DNA of 64,000 nt from CAIXTV01 sp964543995 (lineage in GTDB: Bacteria; Bacteroidota; Bacteroidia; Bacteroidales; CAIXTV01): NCBI GenBank assembly GCA_964543995.1, contig CAZJBB010000001.1, positions 13,781 through 77,780 on the forward strand. The letters run 5' to 3'. The translations under genes were made by a program, and so were the position numbers. Each line of letters opens with the position of its first letter. Position 1 is the stretch's first letter. The notes below the pieces were generated by a model. The model searched no databases. It was not told where the DNA came from and saw nothing but the letters and a program-made list of their open reading frames with translations. Positions 8,532 to 17,624 of this stretch are shown here, one piece after another.

Positions 8532-10451
8532 ATGAATTATCCGCTCTTAGATAACATCGATTTCCCAATTGACCTTAAAAAGTTGAAGTCAGATGAATTA
8601 CCTGCACTTAGCGAAGAAGTGAGGCAGTTTATTATTGATGTGATATCGAGTAATCCCGGTCATTTGGGAGCCAGTTTAGGTGCGGTGGAACTAGCGGTTG
8701 CCTTGCATTATGTTTACAACACCCCAAAAGATAAAATTGTTTGGGATGTGGGACATCAGGCGTATGCCCATAAAATTCTTACCGGTCGAAAAAGTCAATT
8801 TCATACCAATCGCCAATTTCATGGCATCAGCGGTTTCCCGAAAATGAGTGAAAGCGAATACGATGCCTTTGGGGTAGGTCATTCCTCCACTTCAATATCC
8901 GCAGTTTTAGGAATGGCAGTGGCTTCCCAACTGAATAATGACAAAGACAGCAAGCATATTGCTGTCATTGGAGACGGATCCATGACTGCCGGTATGGCTT
9001 TCGAAGCCATGAATCATGCAGGAACTTCCAAAGCCGATATATTAATTATCTTGAATGACAACGGTATTGCTATAGATAAAAACGTGGGTGCTTTGAGTGA
9101 ATATCTTACCGATATTACCACTTCCAGAATTTACAATAAGGTAAAAACCAAAATTTGGAATTTTTTAAGTCGTGGAAAAAAATACGGCCCCAATACCCGT
9201 GCTTTAGTTCAACAAATTGACAATGCAATCAAAACCGGTTTGATGAAACGAAGCAACTTGTTTGAATCATTGAAATTCAGGTATTTTGGTCCGGTTGATG
9301 GAAACGATGTGGTTCGCTTGGTGCAACTTTTAAATGACTTGAAGAACATTCCGGGTCCAAAAATTCTGCACTGTATCACCGTAAAAGGAAAAGGCTTGAA
9401 ATATGCAGAGAAAAACCAAACCGTATTTCATGCACCGGGTGTTTTTGATAAGCAAACCGGAGAAATTATTGAAAGTCCATGTAAAAACCATACCCCAAAA
9501 TATCAGGTGGTTTTTGGAAAAACCATCATAGAGCTTGCCGAGAGAAACCCAAAAATTGTGGGAATAACCCCTGCCATGCCAACAGGTTGTTCTCTTAATT
9601 TAATGATGGCAAAAATGCCACACCGAGCATTTGACGTGGGTATTGCAGAACAACATGCCGTGACTTTTTCTGCCGGAATGGCTGCAAAAGGCATGATTCC
9701 TTTTTGCAATATATATTCTTCTTTTATGCAAAGGGCATTCGATCAGGTTATTCACGACGTCGCCCTGCAAGGATTACCGGTTGTTTTATGTTTAGATAGA
9801 GGTGGTCTGGTTGGAGAAGATGGTGCTACACATCATGGTGCTTATGATTTGGCATTTTTCAGACCCATACCCGGTCTTACCATTTGCTCGCCTATGAATG
9901 AAGTGGAATTAAGAAATATGATGTATACTGCCCAATTAGAAGGCATGGGGCCGGTGGTTATTCGATACCCAAAAGGCAGGGGTGTGATAAGTGAATGGAA
10001 GCAAGATTTCGCCCCTTTAACTCCGGGCAAAGGCAGGTTGATTTCGGAAGGAGAGGATATCGCAGTCATCTCCATAGGTCATGTGGGTAATTTTGTGGTT
10101 GAAGCTTCTGAAATTTTGAAGAAAGAAGGCATTTCTATATGTCATTGCGACATTCGCTATCTTAAGCCCCTAGATGAGGAATTACTTCACACAATCTTTG
10201 CCTCGCAAAAATACATTATTACGGTTGAAGATGGATCTATAAAGGGGGGACTTGGAAGTGCGGTTATAGAATTTATGAATCTTCATCATTATCAAGCGGA
10301 AATTCAAGTACTCGGAATTCCGGATCTATATATTGAACAAGGAACACAAGAAGAATTATATAAAATCTGTGGTTATGATACGGAAAGTATAACTCAGCTT
10401 ATACGCAAAAAAGTGCAATCAGGGCTTACTTTTCCAAAACAACATTTGTAA
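8532..10451 (+). CDS. dxs: 1-deoxy-D-xylulose-5-phosphate synthase
   Basis: A 639-residue TPP enzyme of full family length. It has the DXS N-terminal block HLGASLGAVELAVALHY, the TPP/Mg motif GDGSM (147-151) to Asn175-Asp176-Asn177, the pyrimidine-domain Glu in GIAEQHAVTF, and the transketolase C-terminal domain. It condenses pyruvate with glyceraldehyde 3-phosphate, the first step of the MEP isoprenoid pathway, in the cytoplasm. An APC permease gene starts 3 bp after its stop and is probably co-transcribed. Confidence 0.95.
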   Translation: MNYPLLDNIDFPIDLKKLKSDELPALSEEVRQFIIDVISSNPGHLGASLGAVELAVALHYVYNTPKDKIVWDVGHQAYAHKILTGRKSQFHTNRQFHGISGFPKMSESEYDAFGVGHSSTSISAVLGMAVASQLNNDKDSKHIAVIGDGSMTAGMAFEAMNHAGTSKADILIILNDNGIAIDKNVGALSEYLTDITTSRIYNKVKTKIWNFLSRGKKYGPNTRALVQQIDNAIKTGLMKRSNLFESLKFRYFGPVDGNDVVRLVQLLNDLKNIPGPKILHCITVKGKGLKYAEKNQTVFHAPGVFDKQTGEIIESPCKNHTPKYQVVFGKTIIELAERNPKIVGITPAMPTGCSLNLMMAKMPHRAFDVGIAEQHAVTFSAGMAAKGMIPFCNIYSSFMQRAFDQVIHDVALQGLPVVLCLDRGGLVGEDGATHHGAYDLAFFRPIPGLTICSPMNEVELRNMMYTAQLEGMGPVVIRYPKGRGVISEWKQDFAPLTPGKGRLISEGEDIAVISIGHVGNFVVEASEILKKEGISICHCDIRYLKPLDEELLHTIFASQKYIITVEDGSIKGGLGSAVIEFMNLHHYQAEIQVLGIPDLYIEQGTQEELYKICGYDTESITQLIRKKVQSGLTFPKQHL

Positions 10452-10454
10452 CCC

Positions 10455-12191
10455 ATGGAATTATTCCGGAGAAAATCGATTGATTCCATTTTGGCGGATG
10501 CGAAACGAAATTCCGGACAAGAACACAGCTTAAAAAAAAACTTAAATGTCCGTGACCTCACTTCACTTGGAATTGCGGCTATTATTGGTGCAGGGATTTT
10601 CAGCACCATAGGCAATGCAGCCGCTAGTGGAGGGCCTGCAGTTTCCTTGCTCTTTGTTTTTACAGCCATTGCCTGTGGATTTTCAGCCATGTGCTATGCC
10701 CATTTTGCCTCTGCAATTCCCATCAGCGGAAGTGCCTATACATACGCTTATGCGACCTTTGGAGAACTCATTGCTTGGATTATCGGATGGGATTTAATTA
10801 TGGAATATGCCGTGGGAAATATTGCTGTGGCCATTTCTTGGTCAGATTACTTTACTTCCTTTATGAATGGGATGGGGTTGAAAATCCCGGACTTTCTTTG
10901 TACCGATTACCTATCTGCCTACAGGGGGTTTGGGGAAGTAACGGAAAAACTCGCCAAAGGCGTTGATTTCAGTTCACTAAGTGCCAATCTACAAGAAGCC
11001 TATCATGCTTGGCAAAGCGCTCCCCAAATTTTCGGCTTGAAAATCATCGCCGATATTCCGGCATTTGCCATAGTAGTTTTAATTACCGCACTGGTTTACA
11101 GAGGGATATATGAATCAAAAGTAGCCGGGAACTTAATGGTATTATTGAAATTGGCCATTCTTTTGTTGATCATTGGCGTAGGTGCTTTTTATATCAATCC
11201 CGGAAATTGGTCGCCTTTTGCTCCCAATGGATTGGTAGGGGTAATGAAAGGCGTTTCCGGCGTTTTCTTTGCCTACATCGGTTTCGATGCCATTTCTACC
11301 ACCGCCGAAGAATGTAAAAATCCCAAGCGGGATTTACCCCGCGCCATGATTCTCTCACTTATCATTACTACGGTCTTATATGTAGTGATTAGCTTGGTGC
11401 TTACCGGTTTAGTAAACTATTCTGAACTTGCAGTGGGAGACCCTTTGGCTTATGCTTTTGAAAAACTGCATCTTACTAAGTTTTCGGGATTGATAGCATT
11501 AAGTGCCATCATAGCTATGGCCAGTGTTTTGCTGGTTTTTCAGGTAGGTCAACCACGAATATGGATGAGTATGAGTCGCGATGGATTATTACCTAAGATT
11601 TTTTCTAAATTGCATCCCAAATACAAAACCCCGGCTTTTGCCACCATCGTCACCGGAATATTTGTGGCCATTCCAAGTTTATTCCTGAACCTGACTGAAG
11701 TTACCGACTTAACCAGTATTGGAACCTTATTTGCCTTTGTGCTGGTTTCGGGGGGATTGCTATTCTGGGAAAAACGTTTGGAATCGGTTATTCCGGGTGC
11801 AATACGTGAAAAACGTTTTCGAGTGCCCTATTATAATTGTAGAATTTATCTTCCTATAGTTTGGATTTTGCTTTTTATTGTATTATTTATATTTGATTCT
11901 CAGTGGATTACTAACCTTTTTTATGCAATTGATTTTTCGTCTTGGGACATATTGAAACCTCAGATTCCCTATTTGATTTTCGTGGGTTTTGCCATTACTT
12001 TGACAATTGTTGGTATCGTAAAAAAATTGTCACTCATTCCCATGATGGGCTTGCTCACCAATTTGTATTTAATGACAGAACTTGGCATTACCAATTGGAT
12101 GCGCTTTATCGTTTGGCTGATCATTGGCTTAGCATTGTATTTTCTGTATGGGAAAAAATTCAGTCGGTTGAAAGCAAAACAGCAATCCTAA
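10455..12191 (+). CDS. APC superfamily amino acid permease
   Basis: A 578-residue polytopic membrane protein with about 12-14 transmembrane helices. The first helix carries the APC signature GAGIFSTIG. GFDAISTTAEECKNPKRDLPRAM matches the conserved loop of the cationic amino acid transporter branch (the listed stretch starts near residue 275). It should import an amino acid across the inner membrane by proton or cation coupling. The substrate is not readable. It lies in the dxs unit and is followed after 12 bp by a TauE/SafE permease. Confidence 0.85.
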   Translation: MELFRRKSIDSILADAKRNSGQEHSLKKNLNVRDLTSLGIAAIIGAGIFSTIGNAAASGGPAVSLLFVFTAIACGFSAMCYAHFASAIPISGSAYTYAYATFGELIAWIIGWDLIMEYAVGNIAVAISWSDYFTSFMNGMGLKIPDFLCTDYLSAYRGFGEVTEKLAKGVDFSSLSANLQEAYHAWQSAPQIFGLKIIADIPAFAIVVLITALVYRGIYESKVAGNLMVLLKLAILLLIIGVGAFYINPGNWSPFAPNGLVGVMKGVSGVFFAYIGFDAISTTAEECKNPKRDLPRAMILSLIITTVLYVVISLVLTGLVNYSELAVGDPLAYAFEKLHLTKFSGLIALSAIIAMASVLLVFQVGQPRIWMSMSRDGLLPKIFSKLHPKYKTPAFATIVTGIFVAIPSLFLNLTEVTDLTSIGTLFAFVLVSGGLLFWEKRLESVIPGAIREKRFRVPYYNCRIYLPIVWILLFIVLFIFDSQWITNLFYAIDFSSWDILKPQIPYLIFVGFAITLTIVGIVKKLSLIPMMGLLTNLYLMTELGITNWMRFIVWLIIGLALYFLYGKKFSRLKAKQQS

Positions 12192-12203
12192 TACATCGCA
12201 AAT

Positions 12204-12989
12204 ATGTCTTGGTTAGTTGTTTCAGCACTCATTATTTCAGGTTTATTGGTGGGGTTTATCAATACCCTTGCAGGGGGTGGAACAATAATTTCTCTTTCAT
12301 TATTGATGTTTCTAGGCCTACCACCAAATGTGGCCAATGGAACCAATAGGGTGGCGGTAGTAATTCAGAATTTGGTGGCTGTGAGGAGTTTTCGCAAACA
12401 AAAAGTATTGGATACCCAAAAAGGTATTCATTTAGGAATTCCCACTGTGATAGGGTCCATTATAGGTGCGCAAATTGCAGTAAGTTTGAATGATAAATTC
12501 ATACAATATGCTATCGGCTCGGCCATGCTAATCATGCTGTTTTTTATTCTTTTCAAACCCTCTTACCTCAGCAAAACCAACGAAGAACTCATGAACAAAC
12601 CTTTGAGCAAGTGGCAATATCTTTTGTTTTTTATCATCGGTATTTATGGGGGTTTTATTCACGTGGGAGTGGGTTATTTTATCATTGCCGGGGTTATATT
12701 GGGTGCAGGATATAACGTAATAAAAGCCAATGCCATTAAAAACTTGATTGTACTTATGTATGCTCCCTGTTCGCTGATTGTTTTTATGATTTCAGGGATG
12801 GTAGATTACCGATATGGTTTAATCCATGCTGTAGGAAATATTGTTGGAGCTTTTGTTGCTGCAAAATATGCAGTAAGCTGGGGAATGCAGTTTATTCGCT
12901 GGGCCATGGTTTGCATTATCATGGTAACCGTGTTGCAAATGTTTGGATTCTTGGACTTTAAAGAAATGTTTAGAATGATATTGGGGTAA
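12204..12989 (+). CDS. TauE/SafE family sulfite or anion exporter
   Basis: A 261-residue membrane protein of about eight helices. The N-terminal GLLVGFINTLAGGGTIISLSL and the second-half motif IYGGFIHVGVGYFII are the two internally related halves of the TauE/SafE (DUF81) family. Members export sulfite, sulfoacetate or related organic anions, but the substrate here is unknown. It is the last gene of the dxs-permease group. Confidence 0.85.
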   Translation: MSWLVVSALIISGLLVGFINTLAGGGTIISLSLLMFLGLPPNVANGTNRVAVVIQNLVAVRSFRKQKVLDTQKGIHLGIPTVIGSIIGAQIAVSLNDKFIQYAIGSAMLIMLFFILFKPSYLSKTNEELMNKPLSKWQYLLFFIIGIYGGFIHVGVGYFIIAGVILGAGYNVIKANAIKNLIVLMYAPCSLIVFMISGMVDYRYGLIHAVGNIVGAFVAAKYAVSWGMQFIRWAMVCIIMVTVLQMFGFLDFKEMFRMILG

Positions 12990-13103
12990 AAGACCTTAGG
13001 TTTTTCGAAATAAAAGTTATAAACCCAAATTCGCAGATGTAATTGCAATCCTTGTTGCTCAAAAAAATTGCCACATTTTTAACTTCTGAAAACAGAAATT
13101 AAA

Positions 13104-13188
13104 TGGTGCGGATGAAGGGACTCGAACCCACACTCCTCTCGGAACCAGATCCTAAGTCTGGCGCGGCTACCAATTACGCCACATCCGC
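13104..13188 (-). tRNA. tRNA-Leu (anticodon UAG)
   Basis: Read on the minus strand from 13188: acceptor GCGGATG pairs with CATCCGC, the anticodon stem CCAGA/TCTGG encloses the loop CTTAGGA with anticodon TAG, a long class II variable arm follows, and the T-loop reads GTTCGAG. The discriminator A and CCA are encoded (13104-13107). The long variable arm and UAG anticodon identify leucine. Confidence 0.93.
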
Positions 13189-13241
13189 AAAAGCGATGCA
13201 AAGTTAATAAAAATATTAATCGGTAAATGAAAAATACAAAT

Positions 13242-16200
13242 CTACCTAATTAATGTTACTTGCCCTTTATAGATTTTACTTAAACCGTTTTTGTCATCAA
13301 GAAATATTTGATAAATATAAGTGCCAATAGGGCAATCGGTATCTTTTAAATCTTTCCCTGCCCAAAGATTATTGGGTGAAGTTGTTGAATAGACTAAGTC
13401 ACCCCAGCGGTTCCAGATATGCATTTTAAAATGCTTAGCTTCCAAATTTTCTCCATAAGGACCGAAGTAGCTGTTTAAATTGTCATTATTTGGGCTAAAT
13501 GCATTGGGAATAAAAAATTCGTCTTCATGTGTTACCAAAAATTCATGACTAACCGTATCCTTGCAACCGAATTCATTTGAAACTATCAAACTAATTAGTT
13601 TCTTCCCCGGAATTTTATATAAAATTGCCGGTGATTCTAAAATAGAACTCATACCATCATTAAAATCCCATTGCCAAAGGGTAGCTCCTGTAGAAAGATT
13701 TGAAAACCAAACATTTCCATCGTTATCGCTTACAGTATTCGGAGAAGTTGAAAAAGCTGCTGTAGGTTTTTGATAAACTGTTACTAAATTATTAACAGTC
13801 ATGGAGTTAAAACAGCCATTGTCGGAATATACCCATAAAGAAACACTATAAATTCCGGGATCTTTATAGATGTGATAAGAACTATGCTGTGAATTTGAAG
13901 TGTTTCCATCTCCGAAATTCCAGGCCCAAGAAGTAATAGTTCCGTTTGTCACAATGCTTGAATCAGAAAAATTAACCAACAATGGTGAGCATCCATTAGT
14001 CATATCACTATTAATGTGAACTTCAGGAATTGAATTTATTTTGATGGCTTGTGAAATTGTATCCAAGCAGCCTTTATCTGAATGAATTACGAGTGTAACA
14101 GAAATTAAGCCGGTATCTAGAAAAGTACGAGAAGTATTATATGAATTATAAGAGAAACCATCACCGAAAATCCATGTATCTCCTGCAATATTTCCGGAAG
14201 AAATGGTCGAATTGTTCATGAAATTCATAGATGTTCCAACGCATGGGGTTGAAAATGTAAAACTGGAAATTGGTAAAGGAAAGACGGGAACAGATTGATA
14301 AATAGTGTCTGAATTATTGAAATTACTAATAGCAATAAGCCTTACTATATAATCGCCAGAGCTAATATAGGTATGCGTTGGATTTTGGATTGTTGAAGTA
14401 AAACCATCACCAAAATCCCAATTCCATTGAACTATTGAACCATAGCCAACGTGAGAAGTGTCAGTAAAAGAAGTTAATGCTCCCTCACAACCCGTTGAGT
14501 ATGAAAAACCTGCCGTAATTATCGGTGAATTAACAACCACCGTATAACTGCTCGAGTCTTTACAACCCCAAACATTTGTAATTGTTAAGGTTACATTGTA
14601 TATTCCAGGTAGAAAATAAGTTTTAATTGGATTTTGTAAAGCAGAAGTAGTACTGTCACCAAAGTTCCAGTTCCATCCACTAATATTTCCTCCGTTTGGA
14701 ATACTAATATCAGAAAATACACTTGGACTTCCTGCAGCGCTTATTGAATAAGTGAAATCAGTAGCAGGGTTGGTTCTTACCAATATCCATTGTTGCACAG
14801 AATCTTTACATCCTTCAACATCAAAAACAGTTAAGCTTACAAGATAACTCCCAGGGAAGTTATATAAATGAACAGGATTTTTAGCTGTGGATGTATATCC
14901 GTCTCCAAATGTCCAAAGCCATGAAACAATCGGATGACTGGACATAATAGATTGCTCAGTAAAATGGGTTGAATCTTGATAACAAGCCGTAGTGTTCGTA
15001 AAATGTGCGTGAGGTATGGAATCTATTGTAACAGAAACTGCTGCTGTGTCAGAACAAAGCGAATTTGAAATTACCAATTTCACCCAATAAGTTCCTGGAC
15101 TGTTATACTGATGATTAATATATTGCGTGTATAAAACAGGGCATGGAATATTAAAAATGTTTCCATCGCCAAAATTCCATTCCCAGGAAGTTATCATGCT
15201 ATTGTTGGAAATGGTATTATCAGTAAACAAGGTTGAGGTTCCCAAACAAGCATCAGTAAATGAAAAATCAGGATTTGGCTTAGCTTGAATGTGGACAATA
15301 CTATTTGCAGTATCCTTGCAGCCAAATGAGTTTGTAACTATCAAACTCGAGGTGTAAGAACCTGGAGCAAGATAAGTATGATTTTGGTTTGTTCCACCAT
15401 TAATAGATTGACCATCGCCAAAAATCCAGTACCTGGAAATATTATTGTTTCCGGTACCATAAATGGCATCTGTAAAGGTAGAAACAGATCCAAGGCAAGC
15501 ATCACTAACTGAGAAACTAGCTAATGGCAGAGCATTTACTTTTACAATTTTGAATATGGTTTCAGAACAACCATTACTAAATAGAACCGTTAGTGAAACA
15601 TGATAATTACCCGGCAAAGCAAATTGATGGGTGGGGTTGTTCAAGACAGCACTTGCACCATCACCAAAATCCCAATAGGATGAAACAATGGTAATGTTTG
15701 GATTTGTAAACAAGGTTTGAAAGCTTGTTTGTTCACCAAAACAAACAGTATCCGCTGTAAATGCAAAACTTGAATTAGGATTTATAGTAATAGAATGGGT
15801 TTGACTGTTGGAACATCCTTTGGTGTTTTTTACAGTTAAAGTGACATTAAAAGTGTCTGCAGTGGTGTAATAATATGAAGGATTCTGCAGAGAAGAATAG
15901 TTTGAATTTCCAAAATTCCAATACCATGAAAAAATTGGGCTCCCATTTCCTATAGATAGGTCTGTAAAATTAATTTGAGTTGAAAAACAGGTATTGGATT
16001 CCGTAAAATTTGCAATTGGCAAAGAGTCTACAAAAACTTGTTTTGAGATGGTATTAATACACCCATTGATGTCTGTAACTGTTAAAGTTGCATTAGAAGA
16101 TCCCCAGTTCGAAAAGACATGAGTTGGGTTAGATAGACTGGAGGAAGCACCATCAAAACTCCAATGATAATTAGTTATTGTACCCCCTGCACTATAAGCA

Positions 16201-17570
16201 TTGCTGGAAAAATGCGTTGTGCTGCCAAAGCAAACCGAATCCGCACTAAAGTCAACATGAGGTAATGGTTTTAAATACAAATTGTGCGTAATGGTATCGC
16301 TGCATCCATGATTATCCAAAACAACCAATTTAACCGGGTAATATACCGGACTGACAACAAGAGGATAAGAATACACAGGATATTGCGAATTATTGACATC
16401 TCCATTCCCAAAATCCCAATGCCAATTGACAATAGTACCACTGATGCTATGAGACTGTTCCATTAATTGTACAGGGAAAGATGTACATACTGTATCTGAA
16501 ATAAATTCCGCGAAAACTTCCGGGTAAACTGTCTGATTATGCGTTGCACTGCTTTTACATCCATTGGCATCAGTTACAGTGAGTTTTACATTGTAATTAA
16601 TAATAGAAGAAGTAGGTGTATAAAAGTGAGTCGGATTCGAACTGGTTGAACTCCCTCCATCACCAAATAACCAAGTGTTGAGGGTAATTGTTGAGTTTAT
16701 GGCATTGGACGTATTGTTAAATTGGGTGGGTGTATTAAAGCAAGAAACGGTGCTCGTGAAATTTGAAATAGGTAAGCTATTAATTACCACATTTTTGAAA
16801 ACACTATCTGAACTCCCATGTGAGTCAACAACTATCAGTTTCACGAGATAAGTGCCTGGGTTATTATATAAATGTACCGGATTGTGCAGAGAAGAAGAAC
16901 TCCCATCGCCAAAGTTCCAGAGCCAATTGCTAATTGGACTCCCGGAAGGAGTTGAAACATCGGTAAAATGTGTTGAATCTCCAAAACAAACCGCATTTGC
17001 ATTAAAATTGGGTAAGGGTAGGGGATAAACTGTCACATTATGAATAACAGTGTCTATACAGCCCTTTGCATCTTGGGCAATAAGCATAACTGAATATGTT
17101 GATGCGCTTGGATATAAGTGAACAGGATGCTGAGCAATTGAAGTCGTCCCATCTCCAAAATACCATTGCCAACCAATCACCGGACTTCCATGTGAAACGG
17201 AAAGGTCAGTAAATGGCATTGGGGATCCATAAGGTACATTTATTGAACTAAAATTTGCATCCGGCAAAGAATCAATTTTTACCGATGAAAGCACTGTGTC
17301 TTTACAACCAAATTGATTTGAAACAATCAGAGTTACATTATATTGAGTAGAATTTAGGTAAGTATGAGACGGATTATGTATATTGTTGGTAAGGCCATCT
17401 CCAAAGTTCCACAACCAAGAAATATTATTACTTCCATGAGATTGTGAATTGTCATAAAAATGAGTAGCATTCCCTTTGCAAACAGTATCTGTAAAAAAGC
17501 TTGCAACCGGCAGAGAATCAATGGTCACTGATTTAACAATAGTATCCTTACATCCTCGTGAATTAGACAT
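13242..17570 (-). CDS. PKD-repeat surface protein, C-terminal part with type IX (CHU_C) sorting domain
   Basis: A 1442-residue frame made of about 16 PKD-like domains of 80-90 residues, each carrying a W-x-F-G-D-G-type core and an NPxHxY-type strand. It ends in a gliding-motility-associated C-terminal domain (FIPNAFSPNNDNLN to the end) that directs secretion by the type IX system. It has no signal peptide, and its first ATG lies inside a PKD domain. The 17 codons before that ATG are in frame and complete the domain, and a TAA precedes them. It is therefore the 3' part of the gene that begins at 20990. Unless the stop is read through or is a sequence error, this half is not exported. Likely role of the intact protein: extracellular adhesion or matrix scaffold. 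Confidence 0.85.
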   Translation of the reverse strand: MSNSRGCKDTIVKSVTIDSLPVASFFTDTVCKGNATHFYDNSQSHGSNNISWLWNFGDGLTNNIHNPSHTYLNSTQYNVTLIVSNQFGCKDTVLSSVKIDSLPDANFSSINVPYGSPMPFTDLSVSHGSPVIGWQWYFGDGTTSIAQHPVHLYPSASTYSVMLIAQDAKGCIDTVIHNVTVYPLPLPNFNANAVCFGDSTHFTDVSTPSGSPISNWLWNFGDGSSSSLHNPVHLYNNPGTYLVKLIVVDSHGSSDSVFKNVVINSLPISNFTSTVSCFNTPTQFNNTSNAINSTITLNTWLFGDGGSSTSSNPTHFYTPTSSIINYNVKLTVTDANGCKSSATHNQTVYPEVFAEFISDTVCTSFPVQLMEQSHSISGTIVNWHWDFGNGDVNNSQYPVYSYPLVVSPVYYPVKLVVLDNHGCSDTITHNLYLKPLPHVDFSADSVCFGSTTHFSSNAYSAGGTITNYHWSFDGASSSLSNPTHVFSNWGSSNATLTVTDINGCINTISKQVFVDSLPIANFTESNTCFSTQINFTDLSIGNGSPIFSWYWNFGNSNYSSLQNPSYYYTTADTFNVTLTVKNTKGCSNSQTHSITINPNSSFAFTADTVCFGEQTSFQTLFTNPNITIVSSYWDFGDGASAVLNNPTHQFALPGNYHVSLTVLFSNGCSETIFKIVKVNALPLASFSVSDACLGSVSTFTDAIYGTGNNNISRYWIFGDGQSINGGTNQNHTYLAPGSYTSSLIVTNSFGCKDTANSIVHIQAKPNPDFSFTDACLGTSTLFTDNTISNNSMITSWEWNFGDGNIFNIPCPVLYTQYINHQYNSPGTYWVKLVISNSLCSDTAAVSVTIDSIPHAHFTNTTACYQDSTHFTEQSIMSSHPIVSWLWTFGDGYTSTAKNPVHLYNFPGSYLVSLTVFDVEGCKDSVQQWILVRTNPATDFTYSISAAGSPSVFSDISIPNGGNISGWNWNFGDSTTSALQNPIKTYFLPGIYNVTLTITNVWGCKDSSSYTVVVNSPIITAGFSYSTGCEGALTSFTDTSHVGYGSIVQWNWDFGDGFTSTIQNPTHTYISSGDYIVRLIAISNFNNSDTIYQSVPVFPLPISSFTFSTPCVGTSMNFMNNSTISSGNIAGDTWIFGDGFSYNSYNTSRTFLDTGLISVTLVIHSDKGCLDTISQAIKINSIPEVHINSDMTNGCSPLLVNFSDSSIVTNGTITSWAWNFGDGNTSNSQHSSYHIYKDPGIYSVSLWVYSDNGCFNSMTVNNLVTVYQKPTAAFSTSPNTVSDNDGNVWFSNLSTGATLWQWDFNDGMSSILESPAILYKIPGKKLISLIVSNEFGCKDTVSHEFLVTHEDEFFIPNAFSPNNDNLNSYFGPYGENLEAKHFKMHIWNRWGDLVYSTTSPNNLWAGKDLKDTDCPIGTYIYQIFLDDKNGLSKIYKGQVTLIR

Positions 17571-17621
17571 TATGTATGTAATAAAATAAACTCCTTCAGC
17601 AGGATAGGTATGAGTTGGATT

Positions 17622-17624
17622 TTA
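17622..17624 (-). other. In-frame TAA splitting the PKD-repeat gene
   Basis: The repeat context reads S-N-L-stop-N-P-T-H-T-Y, where sibling repeats have L-Q-N-P. Several siblings use CAA for this Gln, so one C-to-T change explains the stop. The frame is unchanged on both sides (51 bp between stop and next ATG). Confidence 0.85.
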